From assembly GCA_017632855.1 (NCBI GenBank), contig JAGBQM010000025.1:1-32778 (forward strand): a stretch of 32,778 bases of DNA, given 5' to 3'. Both the position numbers and the translations under genes were made by a program. Source of the DNA: Aeriscardovia sp. (lineage in GTDB: Bacteria; Actinomycetota; Actinomycetes; Actinomycetales; Bifidobacteriaceae). Below the pieces are notes generated by a model. The model had not been told where the DNA came from, ran no database searches, and saw nothing but the letters and a program-made list of their open reading frames with translations. Positions 7,872 to 16,084 of the stretch are shown here, in pieces (position 1 is the stretch's first letter; each line of letters begins with the position of its first letter).

Positions 7872-8482
7872 TTTCCGCCTTCAAATCCTTTCTGCCTCCA
7901 CGCTTCATATACCGCCAGGGCCGCGCAGCTGGCAAGGTTCAGGCTCCTTCTTGAAGGGAGCATGGGGATTTTTACCCTTTCTTCAACTCTGGGGGAATTC
8001 ATAATCTCCATGGGATCCGGGATATCTCCGGGTTCTGGCCCGAAAAGCAGGATGTCGGTGGGCCTGTAAGAGATATCCGTGTAGAACTTGGTGGCGCAAG
8101 CCGTGAAGGCTATAATCCTGCCCTTGCAAAAAGAAACCATCTCTTCAAAAGAAGGATGGATGATGACGTGGGTCATATCATGGTAGTCCAGCCCTGCCCG
8201 CCTCAGCTTAGTGTCTTTCAAATCGAATCCCAAAGGCTCTATAAGGTGCAGGAGCGTTCCCGTTACCGCGCACAGCCTTATAGCCGATCCGGTATTGCCG
8301 GGAATTCTGGGAGAGTAAAAGCAAATCTGGGGAATCTTGGTTTTGTAGGCTTTTATTTCATCTTCCGTGGGAAGGGCGTCCTTTAGGCTTATGGGGTTTC
8401 CGTGCTCGTCTGTTATAAGCTCATCCGGGCCGTAGTCTTTTCTCCTGTATCCGTACTCAAAAGTGCTGGGCTTTTCTTCCAT
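7868..8482 (-). CDS. SpoU-family tRNA 2'-O-methyltransferase (TrmL-like)
   Basis: A SPOUT-fold RNA 2'-O-methyltransferase of the TrmL type, predicted to methylate position 34 of some tRNAs. All three SpoU motifs are visible: PRIPGNTGSAIRL (58-70), LLFGPEPGDIP (145-155) and KIPMLPSRRSLNLASCAAL (171-189). An extra acidic N-terminal segment of about 45 residues precedes the fold, making it longer (204 residues) than typical TrmL. The third motif reads LNLASCAAL where LNLSNSVAV is common, so the residue after LNL differs. It follows radA by 8 nt and overlaps the next ORF by 4 nt. Confidence 0.88.
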   Translation of the reverse strand: MEEKPSTFEYGYRRKDYGPDELITDEHGNPISLKDALPTEDEIKAYKTKIPQICFYSPRIPGNTGSAIRLCAVTGTLLHLIEPLGFDLKDTKLRRAGLDYHDMTHVIIHPSFEEMVSFCKGRIIAFTACATKFYTDISYRPTDILLFGPEPGDIPDPMEIMNSPRVEERVKIPMLPSRRSLNLASCAALAVYEAWRQKGFEGGK

Positions 8483-8490
8483 CTTTCGCC

Positions 8491-9816
8491 TTACCTTAAA
8501 ATCTGGAGGATATCGTTTAAATTATCGACTCTAAAAAGGGATATTTTCCCTTTTTCTTTCAGATCCTTTTGCGATGCCGGAACTACGGCCGTTTTAAATC
8601 CCAGCCTTTCGGCCGTCTCTATCCTTTGATCCATCATTCCCACCGGCCTTATTTGTCCCGTAAGAGACACTTCCCCTATGGCGGTCAATCCGGGAAGAGG
8701 GGAATTTGTAAATGATGAGGCCATGGCAAGGGCTATGGCCAAATCCGCCCCGGGCTCTTTGGTTTTCGCTCCTGCAACGGTTGAGAGGTAAAGATCCCTC
8801 CCGGACAAATATATTTTGGAGTGCTGCTGGAGGGCCGCGGCTATCATGGCCACCCTGTTGTATTCAAGGCCGTTTACCGTAACCGACCTTTGCCCTCCTT
8901 CCCCCCTCATTTTAGGGGCGCACAGGGCTTCGATTTCCAAAGGGAAAAACCTTTTTCCTTCCATCGCCATGGTGACGCATTTTCCCGCCGCAGCCCTTTC
9001 CCCTTTTACCATAAAAAGGCCGTAGGGATCTTTTACTTCCTCCACCCCCTTTTCCTTTATTTCAAAGCATCCTATCTCATCGGTCGATCCGAATCGGTTT
9101 TTTATGGATCTTATTATCCTCAGAGGGGTGTTGTTCTCTCCTTCGAATTGGCACACTACGTCCACCAGGTGCTCCATTGTCCTGGGGCCTGCAATGGATC
9201 CGTCTTTTGTGACGTGCCCTACTATCAGCGACGCGCATCCGCTTCTTTTGGAAAATTCGATTATTTTCGAACTGGCTTCCCTTATCTGGGCGGCCGATCC
9301 TCCTCCCCCGGGCGCCGACAGGGCTTGAATGGAGTCAAAAACAACAAGGCCGGGTTTTAGCTTTTGCGCGGCGGCCACAGCTTCTTCGCACTCCCTTGTG
9401 TAGGCTGCAAAAAGATTGGGGTTAAAGGCTCCCACCCTTTTCATTCTTCCCGCCAGTTGGGGGTAAGATTCCTCGGCTGAAATGTAGAGGACCTTCTTCC
9501 CTTTTGCCGCGATCTCGGCGCATGCCTGCAAAAGCAGGGTGGATTTCCCAATCCCTGGCTCTCCCGCCAAAAGGATGACGGATCCCGGCACGATTCCCCC
9601 GCCGAGCACCCTGTCAAGTTCTCCAAATCCCGTGGAAATCCTTTTTTCCTCCTTGGCTGAGAGGGAAGGGGAGGGGTAAATTTCAGGCAGCTCCCCCTCC
9701 TTTCCCGATTCCGGCTTTTCTTCCCTTTCTTCCAGTTCCCAGTTCCCGCACTCCGGGCATCTGCCGTACCATTTTGCGCTCTGCCAGCCGCATTGGGCGC
9801 ATACCCATTTTTTCAT
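8491..9816 (-). CDS. radA: DNA repair protein RadA
   Basis: RadA (Sms) is a RecA-like, DnaB-type helicase that helps process recombination intermediates. The 441-residue protein has the full architecture. A CxxC...CxxC zinc finger lies at residues 6-23, and Walker A GEPGIGKST at 85-93. The RadA-specific KNRFG motif is at 239-243, and a C-terminal Lon-protease-like domain follows (VTVNGLEYNRVA, LAIALAMASS, GEVSLTGQIRPV). A strong GGGAGG site lies 4-5 nt before the ATG. It is the first gene of a three-gene minus-strand operon. Confidence 0.96.
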   Translation of the reverse strand: MKKWVCAQCGWQSAKWYGRCPECGNWELEEREEKPESGKEGELPEIYPSPSLSAKEEKRISTGFGELDRVLGGGIVPGSVILLAGEPGIGKSTLLLQACAEIAAKGKKVLYISAEESYPQLAGRMKRVGAFNPNLFAAYTRECEEAVAAAQKLKPGLVVFDSIQALSAPGGGGSAAQIREASSKIIEFSKRSGCASLIVGHVTKDGSIAGPRTMEHLVDVVCQFEGENNTPLRIIRSIKNRFGSTDEIGCFEIKEKGVEEVKDPYGLFMVKGERAAAGKCVTMAMEGKRFFPLEIEALCAPKMRGEGGQRSVTVNGLEYNRVAMIAAALQQHSKIYLSGRDLYLSTVAGAKTKEPGADLAIALAMASSFTNSPLPGLTAIGEVSLTGQIRPVGMMDQRIETAERLGFKTAVVPASQKDLKEKGKISLFRVDNLNDILQILR

Positions 9817-9864
9817 TTGCCTCCCTGATGGATTTCAAATTCCCTTATTAGAATGGGAAAAGTC

Positions 9865-9892
9865 ATTATAAGCCTGAAGGCGCAGTCGGCAA
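9865..9892 (-). promoter_or_regulatory. Promoter of the radA operon
   Basis: A perfect TATAAT (minus strand, 9870-9865) lies 16 nt downstream of TTGCCG (9892-9887), a 4/6 match to the -35 consensus. The predicted 5' UTR of about 40 nt holds a TTCCC/GGGAA inverted repeat (9840-9859). Confidence 0.7.
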
Positions 9893-9950
9893 TTGGAAAG
9901 GGAGCCGTGAACTTTTTAAGGCTGGAGAGAAAGGCCTCTCTCGATAGAAT

Positions 9951-10562
9951 ATGAACACCGGTCAAGACAAGCCCGATCCCAGGGAGCATATGGGAGCCAG
10001 GATCGTGATAGTGGTAGTGGTGGCCGCCATCCTGGTATTGATTTCAGCCTTCATCTGGCCCGGCTGGGCCCACAGGAAAAAAGAGGCCGCTCCCGCCGCT
10101 TCTTCTCAGACTCAAACTTCCCAAAGCAAGCCCGCCCGAACCGTAAAATACGTCCCCCTTCCCCAGGGAGCCACCAAGTTGGAGCAGGCTATGCCCGATT
10201 ACGTGGGAGACTATGCCAGAGTTTCGGTGAAGGCGGCTACGGCCTGGCAGAAAAGCTACCCCATAGAAGAGTGGGTGGTGACCTATGACAACGGAAAGAG
10301 CGATATCACCCTCTTGGCCGCCCAGTGGCCTTTGGCCGGAAACGCTGCAGGCGAGTACGATTCCCTCTCTTCGGCACTGCCCGGCACCTCCCTCTCTTCC
10401 GGGAAGGTCACCGTTTCAGGCCAGCAGACCGGAAATTTTGAAATAAAGCAGCAGGCCAAGCCCTCACAGTCTACCGCCCTCTGGCAGAATTCCACCTGCC
10501 TTTTCGAGGCTCAGGGCCCCGGCACCAGCGTACAGTCCTTCTGGCAGGCTTTTCCGTTTTAG
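9951..10562 (+). CDS. Membrane-anchored hypothetical protein
   Basis: The function is unknown. A short cytoplasmic N-terminus is followed by a single membrane helix (about residues 18-37, IVIVVVVAAILVLISAF). A low-complexity A/S/T/Q linker then leads to a globular extracytoplasmic domain of about 140 residues with no motif I recognise. The start is uncertain: the ATG at 9951 has no ribosome binding site, while the ATG at 9990 has AGGGAG 3 nt upstream and would give a 190-residue protein with the helix near its end. An inverted repeat GAGAGA/TCTCTC (9925-9942) lies just upstream. Confidence 0.8.
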   Translation: MNTGQDKPDPREHMGARIVIVVVVAAILVLISAFIWPGWAHRKKEAAPAASSQTQTSQSKPARTVKYVPLPQGATKLEQAMPDYVGDYARVSVKAATAWQKSYPIEEWVVTYDNGKSDITLLAAQWPLAGNAAGEYDSLSSALPGTSLSSGKVTVSGQQTGNFEIKQQAKPSQSTALWQNSTCLFEAQGPGTSVQSFWQAFPF

Positions 10563-10566
10563 TCTT

Positions 10567-10582
10567 ATGCTAGGATTAGCAT
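10567..10582 (+). promoter_or_regulatory. Short hairpin between the membrane protein and bS22 genes
   Basis: ATGCTA (10567-10572) and TAGCAT (10577-10582) form a 6-bp stem with a 4-nt loop directly after the upstream stop codon. The sequence after it is T-rich but interrupted. It may be a weak terminator or may overlap a promoter for the bS22 gene; the sequence does not decide. Confidence 0.3.
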
Positions 10583-10615
10583 TGCATCGTTTATGTCTTT
10601 TGTAAGGAGGCGGAA

Positions 10616-10705
10616 ATGGGGTCGGTCATAAAGAAGCGTCGCAAGAGGATGAGTAAGAAGAAGCACCGCAAGATGCTGAGAAAGACCAGGCATCAGCGCA
10701 AGTAG
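10616..10705 (+). CDS. 30S ribosomal protein bS22 (AURKAIP1/COX24 domain)
   Basis: A 29-residue, extremely basic protein that begins [20 protein letters not shown], essentially the sequence of the actinobacterial small-subunit protein bS22 that was found in mycobacterial ribosome structures. It is a few residues shorter at the C-terminus than the roughly 33-residue mycobacterial protein as I remember it. A strong AAGGAGG lies 5-6 nt before the ATG, and a good terminator follows the stop, so this looks like an independently terminated gene. Being so short, it is easily missed by gene finders. Confidence 0.93.
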   Translation: MGSVIKKRRKRMSKKKHRKMLRKTRHQRK

Positions 10706-10710
10706 GTTTC

Positions 10711-10742
10711 AGCCATCTGTTTTCAAGTGATGGCTTTTTTTT
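10711..10742 (+). terminator. Rho-independent terminator of the bS22 gene
   Basis: AGCCATC (10711-10717) pairs with GATGGCT (10729-10735) around an 11-nt loop, followed by eight T residues (10735-10742). It runs into the last codon of the convergent rpiA. Confidence 0.9.
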
Positions 10743-11412
10743 ATTTCAGGATTTTAACTCCCTCCTGACCGGCTACGATAACCTCGTTTACCATTCCCAA
10801 AAACATTCCGTGCTCTATGACTCCCGTCCTCTGCTTCAGATCGTTTGCCAAAAAGGCGGGATCTTTGATTTCGCCTAAATCCAGCTCTATGAGGTAGTTG
10901 GAGCTGTCGGTAAGGATGGGCCCGTTTTCCCCTTTCTTAAAGGAGGGGTTCAAGCCGCATTCTTCCAGTTGCTTTAAAAGCTTTACGGAACCGAATTTCA
11001 CGACTTCCAGGCATACTTTTCCGCCAAGGGTGCTAACCAGCTTGCTTTCATCCACTATCCAGACGTATCGATCGGAATTTTCAGCCACAATCTTTTCCCA
11101 AAGCAGGGCGCCTCCAAGGCCTTTAAGCCCGTTAAGCTTGGGTTCTACCGCATCGGCGCCGTCTACGGTCAGGTCGATTCTTCCCACTTTGTCTATGTCG
11201 CACACTTCCATTCCGCATTTTTTCAAAGCCTGGGCAGAGCGGATGGAGGTGGGCACGCAGCGGGCCTCAAGCCCTTCTTCCCTATGCCTTCGGCCCAACT
11301 CCTCTATGAAGTAGGCTACGGTAGATCCGGTTCCCACTCCGAGAGTCATGCCACTTTCCACCATTTGGCAGGCTTTCACTCCTGCCTCTTTTTTAAGCTG
11401 GGAAATATCCAT
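10741..11412 (-). CDS. rpiA: Ribose-5-phosphate isomerase A
   Basis: RpiA interconverts ribose 5-phosphate and ribulose 5-phosphate in the pentose phosphate pathway; in bifidobacteria this also feeds the fructose-6-phosphate shunt. The 223-residue protein shows the phosphate-binding GVGTGSTV, the DLTVDGADAV motif with the active-site aspartates, and KGLGGALLWEKIVA with the catalytic glutamate. Length is normal. AGAGGA lies about 7 nt before the ATG, and the start sits 1 nt after the stop of the Nudix-RNase H gene, so it is the last gene of that operon. Confidence 0.95.
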   Translation of the reverse strand: MDISQLKKEAGVKACQMVESGMTLGVGTGSTVAYFIEELGRRHREEGLEARCVPTSIRSAQALKKCGMEVCDIDKVGRIDLTVDGADAVEPKLNGLKGLGGALLWEKIVAENSDRYVWIVDESKLVSTLGGKVCLEVVKFGSVKLLKQLEECGLNPSFKKGENGPILTDSSNYLIELDLGEIKDPAFLANDLKQRTGVIEHGMFLGMVNEVIVAGQEGVKILK

Positions 11413-11413
11413 T

Positions 11414-12439
11414 TCACATTCCTCTTAAAGAACTTTTTGATTCTTCCGGGAGGCGCTCTTGCCTCTCTCCCGCCGCCACGTCCCTGGCATAGCCAGAGGC
11501 CAAAGAATCGGCTATCTCGTTGAAGGCGTCGCCGGCGTGGCCCTTGACCCATTCGAATTCAACGCTACCACTTCTCTGAGAGATTTCCTCGTCTATGGCC
11601 TTTATGAGGGGAAGGTTCTTTATGGCGCTCCCCCCCTGTTTTTTCCAGCCCCGCCTTTTCCACGCTTTCACCCAGTCGCGGCTGCAGCCTATGGCGTAGC
11701 GGGAGTCCGTCTCTATGATTAAGTCTCCCTCTTTAAAGCGGCGAAGCGCCATAAGCACCGCCGTGAGCTCTCCTACCTGATTGGTGCCCCGGCTGCACCC
11801 CCCGCTCTCCTTTTCTCCGGTCTCGTGATCTACCCACGCCCAACCCATGGCCCCCCGCGGGTTGGAAAGGGCGGAGCCGTCCGTAGATACTTTGCGAAGG
11901 GAAGGGGAGGGATGCGAAAGGGTCCCGGATTCCTTTCGCCTGCCCCATGCAGTCTTTCCCCCGCATAAAAAGGAGGCGGGGCCGGGACTCGCGCCGGCGA
12001 GGCGGGAAACGGCTTTTTTCGTTCGCGGGGAGATGGGGGAAGGCAGGCAGGCGGGGTCGAACCAGCCGGCGCTTTCGTTTTCCCCGTCAGGGCACGAGGG
12101 ACTTTGCCCGCAGGGAGCAAGGCAGCAAAAGAGGAGGTTCAGGGCCAGTATTTCATCTCCGTTAGGGTAAATTCTAGGCTCTCCCATGCTCCAAACGTTG
12201 GCCAGAAAGACTGGCCTGCACTCCACCCCCGTCTCTTCTTTTACTTCCCTCTTTATGGCGTCCGCAGGCTGCTCTCCGGGCTCTATTATTCCCGCCACCA
12301 TGCTCCACAGGCCGTCGTCTTTCCTTTTGGCGAGAAGTATCCTTCCTTTTTCATCCCTCACCATTCCTTCTACCGCGCTAATCCAAAGCCTTTCTTTTCC
12401 CACTTTTTCTCTAAGCCTCAGAATGTAATCGGGAGTCAT
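11414..12439 (-). CDS. Fusion of Nudix hydrolase and RNase HI domains
   Basis: A 341-residue two-domain protein. The N-terminal part (about 15-145) is a Nudix hydrolase with a perfect Nudix box at residues 50-72 (G-x5-E-x7-REV-x-EE-x-G), so it should hydrolyse a nucleoside diphosphate derivative. The C-terminal part (about 183-315) is an RNase HI: STDGSA with D187, GELTAVLMAL with E224, ETDSRYAI with D245, KGHAGD with H301 and IADSLA with D311, so all catalytic positions are present. A basic, Pro/Gly-rich linker joins them. A substrate link between the two activities is not evident. It lies between a lipoprotein gene (9 nt gap) and rpiA (1 nt gap). Confidence 0.9.
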   Translation of the reverse strand: MTPDYILRLREKVGKERLWISAVEGMVRDEKGRILLAKRKDDGLWSMVAGIIEPGEQPADAIKREVKEETGVECRPVFLANVWSMGEPRIYPNGDEILALNLLFCCLAPCGQSPSCPDGENESAGWFDPACLPSPISPRTKKAVSRLAGASPGPASFLCGGKTAWGRRKESGTLSHPSPSLRKVSTDGSALSNPRGAMGWAWVDHETGEKESGGCSRGTNQVGELTAVLMALRRFKEGDLIIETDSRYAIGCSRDWVKAWKRRGWKKQGGSAIKNLPLIKAIDEEISQRSGSVEFEWVKGHAGDAFNEIADSLASGYARDVAAGERQERLPEESKSSLRGM

Positions 12440-12448
12440 CTCTTCCTT

Positions 12449-13228
12449 TCAGAACGTGAAGCGATTATTCGACTGGGTTTGAAGGTAGGTGGCAGAAGAG
12501 CCCGTCCCCACCCTAAAGCCCGAAAACGGCTTGTTTCCGGCTCTGACTACAAAAGACGGGGTAAGGTCGAAGGAAAAATCCTCCGTCTTGTAGGGGCTTG
12601 AAAGCACAGCGGAGCACGAAAGCTGCTGTTGGGAACAGGCAGCCGTCTCCCCTCCGGACGCTTCGGGGGCGGAAAAGGAAAGGGTGGAGCCGGAAAGAGC
12701 GTAGGGGACCGGGGAGGGAGCCTCAAAAGCGGCGTTTTGAACGTTTTCTATGCTTTTTTGGGCCGCCTCTATCGCGCTTTGGGCGTTTCGTATTTGGCTT
12801 TGCCTGGCCGCGGCGTTGCCCTGGGCCGAAGAAGAAGCCATGGCGGTTTGGGCTCCGGTTTCTATGGCTTTTTGCGTGGAAATTATTTGGTTTAAGGAAG
12901 CTACGTCGCTTTCCACGCTTTTTTCGAATTGGGCCTTATCCATAGACAAAGCGTCTTGGAGGATGGCCCGGCTGCTCTTTCCGAAAATCTGGGCGTAAGT
13001 GAAGCCCGGGGTGGCGTTGTAAGCGGTGACGTTTCCGGAAGAAAAGTAGAGAATCTGTGAGATTTGCACTTTAGACCCCGCGGGGTAGTTGGAGACAAAC
13101 CAGACAGAGGGGGAGGAAAAAGCCTGGGAAGCGCTTTCCTGGCTGGGAGTGTTGCCGCATCCGGCCAAAAACGGGAGGATAAGGAGGGGCCCTAAGAGCA
13201 GGGCTGACAAATATTTTATATACCGCAC
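12449..13228 (-). CDS. Putative lipoprotein with central helical segment
   Basis: A secreted lipoprotein of unknown function. The N-terminus has a basic start, a hydrophobic stretch and the lipobox LAGC, with the lipidated cysteine at residue 24. A low-complexity Ser-rich segment follows, then a long A/Q/S/E-rich helical region (about 90-170) that could form a coiled coil. The C-terminal domain contains a close cysteine pair (about 200-206). The start codon is GTG, with GAAGG about 6 nt upstream. It is the first gene of the operon with the Nudix-RNase HI fusion and rpiA. Confidence 0.88.
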   Translation of the reverse strand: MRYIKYLSALLLGPLLILPFLAGCGNTPSQESASQAFSSPSVWFVSNYPAGSKVQISQILYFSSGNVTAYNATPGFTYAQIFGKSSRAILQDALSMDKAQFEKSVESDVASLNQIISTQKAIETGAQTAMASSSAQGNAAARQSQIRNAQSAIEAAQKSIENVQNAAFEAPSPVPYALSGSTLSFSAPEASGGETAACSQQQLSCSAVLSSPYKTEDFSFDLTPSFVVRAGNKPFSGFRVGTGSSATYLQTQSNNRFTF

Positions 13229-13246
13229 TGTTTCACCTTCTCAGTT

Positions 13247-13253
13247 TATGATA
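13247..13253. promoter_or_regulatory. Overlapping divergent -10 elements
   Basis: TATGAT on the plus strand (13247-13252) and TATCAT on the minus strand (13253-13248) are almost the same bases, between the divergent lipoprotein and FolC-like genes. No clear -35 hexamer was seen for either. If both are real, the two promoters would exclude each other. Confidence 0.35.
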
Positions 13254-13290
13254 TCCCAGTAAAAACAGAGCGGCTCTGGAGGGAAAAGGC

Positions 13291-14562
13291 ATGCTAAGAA
13301 GAGAGGAAAAGGGCGAAAGCGAAATATGGAAGGAAATTTGGTCTAAAAAGAGCGAAAAAGAAGAAATGGCCCCGATCAGGGTAAAAACGGCGCTGGAGCT
13401 TTTGGGCTCCCCCCAAACCCTTTTCACCCCCGTACTTTCCTGGGGGGAGGGAAAAGAGAGCGCCTGCGCCCTTTTGGAATCGCTTTTGCAAACTTACGGA
13501 GTGAGCTCCGGACTCTTTCGGGCGGGGGCGAAAGATTTGAAAGGAGCGATTAAGGCGCGCGGGAAAAGCCCCTCTTCCAAAAGGCTTTCCGACCTATATG
13601 AAGAGCTTGAAAACTTCCTTTCCCTGGCTGAAGAAAAGTTTGAAAAGGAAGGGCTGGGAAAGATGGGGCCCCTCGAAACGCTCCTTTGCCTTTCAGCTCT
13701 GGAATTTTCAGACGAACCGGTGGATGCGGGCATATTTGAAGTGCCTGAAGAGGGGTTTGAAGGGATCTTTAGAGAGCTGGATCCCGCAGGCCTGATTTTG
13801 ACTTCCGACCCCTCTTGCCCGCTGCCGTTGGACCTTATAAAGCCCCCCTCCTTCATCGCTTCCCTCCTTCAAAGGGAAGAAGAAATGGAAGCCCTCAGGG
13901 AAAGGGCGCAGGAATCTGAAAGCCCCCTAATGGTCGACGGAGAGAACATGAAAGTGTATAACGACCTTTTGGCCGTAGGGGGGCAGGTGGCGGACCTTTC
14001 TACGCCTAGGGGCCTTTACCCCCAGGTTCCCATAAAGCTTTTTGGAGAGTTTCAGGCTCACTTGGCCCTCCTCTCCCTATCTGCGGCGGAAATGATGCTA
14101 AGCGAGGGAAAGCTGGAAGAGGACTTGGTTTCCGAAGCGTTTGGATCCGTCAACGTGCCGGGTAGCCTGAAGGTGGAAAAGCCGGATCCTTTGACCCTTT
14201 CTTGCTCGGCCTCTTCCCCCTTTAAAACCGATCTGTGCCTCAGCGCTTTGGAAGATACCTTCCATCCTTCTTCTCTTGCGGCAGTTCTTGCCGCAGGGGA
14301 AAATTTCGACCCGGCCTCCTTAAAGGTTTTGTCGGAGCGTTGCGATCTTTTGGTGGCCACGGAGCTTCCCGGAGGGAAAACGGGGGCAAAAGATCTATTT
14401 TCCATGGCGAAAGGCTGCTTTGACGAGGGAAGCCTTCTTTGCATCCCCGACTTCCCTTCCGCCCTTAATAGGGCTAGGGAAATAGTATCGGGCCAGGAGG
14501 GGTGCGTCCTTGTAACGGGAGGGATGGAAGCCGTGTTGGAGGCTGAAAAAGAGCTCAACTAA
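13291..14562 (+). CDS. Catalytically degenerate FolC homologue
   Basis: A Mur-ligase-superfamily protein that aligns by eye over nearly its whole 423 residues with actinobacterial folylpolyglutamate synthase/dihydrofolate synthase. Matching blocks are RVKTALELLGSPQ, ALLESLLQTYGVSSGLF, METLLCLSALEFSDEPVDAGIFEV (given here in part), FGEFQAHLALLSLSAAE and a C-terminal VLVTGGMEAVLEA. Yet the catalytic elements are gone. The P-loop GTNGK(T/G)S reads SWGEGKES (50-57), the SPHL motif reads AGAKDL, and the DH after the second strand is SDP (172-174). The DAAHNP motif of the C-terminal domain reads CSASSPF (305-311). It therefore looks like a pseudoenzyme that keeps the fold. GGAGGG lies 8 nt upstream of the ATG. 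Its end overlaps murE by 8 nt. Confidence 0.75.
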   Translation: MLRREEKGESEIWKEIWSKKSEKEEMAPIRVKTALELLGSPQTLFTPVLSWGEGKESACALLESLLQTYGVSSGLFRAGAKDLKGAIKARGKSPSSKRLSDLYEELENFLSLAEEKFEKEGLGKMGPLETLLCLSALEFSDEPVDAGIFEVPEEGFEGIFRELDPAGLILTSDPSCPLPLDLIKPPSFIASLLQREEEMEALRERAQESESPLMVDGENMKVYNDLLAVGGQVADLSTPRGLYPQVPIKLFGEFQAHLALLSLSAAEMMLSEGKLEEDLVSEAFGSVNVPGSLKVEKPDPLTLSCSASSPFKTDLCLSALEDTFHPSSLAAVLAAGENFDPASLKVLSERCDLLVATELPGGKTGAKDLFSMAKGCFDEGSLLCIPDFPSALNRAREIVSGQEGCVLVTGGMEAVLEAEKELN

Positions 14563-16084
14563 TTTCTTTTGACCACTCTTTTACTATATCGGGGTCGGAT
14601 TTTTGCGGGACTTTCTTTCCCGCCACTTTCACCCAGTCTTCGTCCCCTTTTCCGACCAGAAGCACCACGTTTTGCCTGCCCGTCTTTTCAAATCCGGCCC
14701 TGGCCCCGTTGAGGGCAGAAAGCACGGCGAGGGTCCTGTCATCCTCCCTTTCCACTTTCGTGTCGGGGTTGTCTACGGCCTTTTCTATTTGGGCGTCTAT
14801 TTCATCCAAGGAATCAAAATCCCTGTCGTCGGTTGTAAGAATCAGCCTTCCGGCGCCCAGAGACGCCGCCTTCCCCAGCCCTTCCCTGCGGTTGAGGCCC
14901 TTGGTTCCCGTAGCCCCCGTAACCACGGTTATGAAGGGATCTTTGAAAGCCGACTGGACGTGGCGTATAAGGGAGGCCAAAGAGAGGTAGTTGTGGGCGT
15001 AGTCGACGTAGACCGTGACCCCCGGAGCCGGATCCAGCCTTTCCATGCGCCCTGAAACCTTTACCTTTTCCAAAGCGTGCAGGGCCGGGCTGTCTTCCGG
15101 CACCCCGCACTCTATAGCGAGGCCTATGGCCGCCATGGCGTTGGCGAGGTTGAAGTCCCCCTCCATGGCCAGGTTGAACGCGCCCAGGCTTTTTCCCTCA
15201 AAAAAGATTTCGCTTCCCTTTTCCGTCCTTTTCAGGTAAAGGTCGGAAGAAGCGGAAGAGAGGGAGAAAGAGAGGCTCTGGCTCTTTTTCCGGGCTTCCT
15301 CTTCTATGATGCCTTCAAACTTTCCGAGGTCCGCGCTGTAAACGGCTCCCCTGCTGTTTTTGACAAGCTGCCTCTTGCAGAAGAAATAGTCCTCGAAATT
15401 GGGGTGTTCGCTGGGGGAGACGTGGTCGGGGGAGATGTTCAAAAACGCCCCGGCGTCAAACTTAATCCCCTCCACCCTAGACACCTTGTAGGCCTGGCTA
15501 GACACTTCCATTACGAAATGCCCCACGCCGCAAAAAAGCGCGTCGCTTAAAGCCTTGAAGACGTCTAAAGATTCCGGAGTGGTTAAAGAAGAGGGTGTGA
15601 AATTCAGCCCGTCCGAGCAGTTTTTGTCTGAAGAAAGAAGGCCGCAGCTTCCGAAGTGAGCCGAAAGAATGGCATGGGCAAAGAAGGCGGTCGTGGTCTT
15701 CCCCTTGGTGCCCGTAACTGCGGCCAAACACATTTTTTCCTGGGGGTAAGAGTAAAAGTAGGCTCCCGCTTCCGCCATTGCCTTTGCCGCATCCTGCACC
15801 ACGATCGCCGTGGCGGGCGAAGAAGGGTAGGGGCGGGTAGAGATGTAAAAGAGGCTTTGAGAATCCTTCAGGTATTCTTCCTTAAAGGCTCCCTTGCAAA
15901 AAAGGAGGGTGGAGGGGGAAGAGTTTTTGGAACTGTAGGAGAGGGAGTCTATTTCAAACTCCGGCATGTCCTCTTCGTTAGAGCTCCACTTGTCTTGGAA
16001 GATAACTTCTCTAAGCAGGCCCTTTTCTTTGAGGAGCCTGACGATGTTTCTTATTGTTTCTTTTTTCTGCACTACAAGCCCCAC
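14555..16084 (-). CDS. murE: MurE-type UDP-MurNAc-tripeptide synthetase
   Basis: An ATP-dependent ligase that adds the third amino acid of the peptidoglycan stem peptide. Visible features are the P-loop VTGTKGKTTT (123-132), TTPESLDVFKAL, MEVSSQA and ISPDHVSPSEHPN (218-229). FNLANAMAA (311-319), GRMERL and the DYAHN motif (361-365) follow. At the place of the DNPR motif that selects meso-diaminopimelate the sequence reads TTDDRDFDS (418-426). This suggests another diamino acid, probably lysine or ornithine as in bifidobacteria; this is inference from the family. It is away from any mraY/murD cluster and overlaps the upstream exonuclease gene by 13 nt. Confidence 0.9.
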   Translation of the reverse strand: MGLVVQKKETIRNIVRLLKEKGLLREVIFQDKWSSNEEDMPEFEIDSLSYSSKNSSPSTLLFCKGAFKEEYLKDSQSLFYISTRPYPSSPATAIVVQDAAKAMAEAGAYFYSYPQEKMCLAAVTGTKGKTTTAFFAHAILSAHFGSCGLLSSDKNCSDGLNFTPSSLTTPESLDVFKALSDALFCGVGHFVMEVSSQAYKVSRVEGIKFDAGAFLNISPDHVSPSEHPNFEDYFFCKRQLVKNSRGAVYSADLGKFEGIIEEEARKKSQSLSFSLSSASSDLYLKRTEKGSEIFFEGKSLGAFNLAMEGDFNLANAMAAIGLAIECGVPEDSPALHALEKVKVSGRMERLDPAPGVTVYVDYAHNYLSLASLIRHVQSAFKDPFITVVTGATGTKGLNRREGLGKAASLGAGRLILTTDDRDFDSLDEIDAQIEKAVDNPDTKVEREDDRTLAVLSALNGARAGFEKTGRQNVVLLVGKGDEDWVKVAGKKVPQKSDPDIVKEWSKEIS

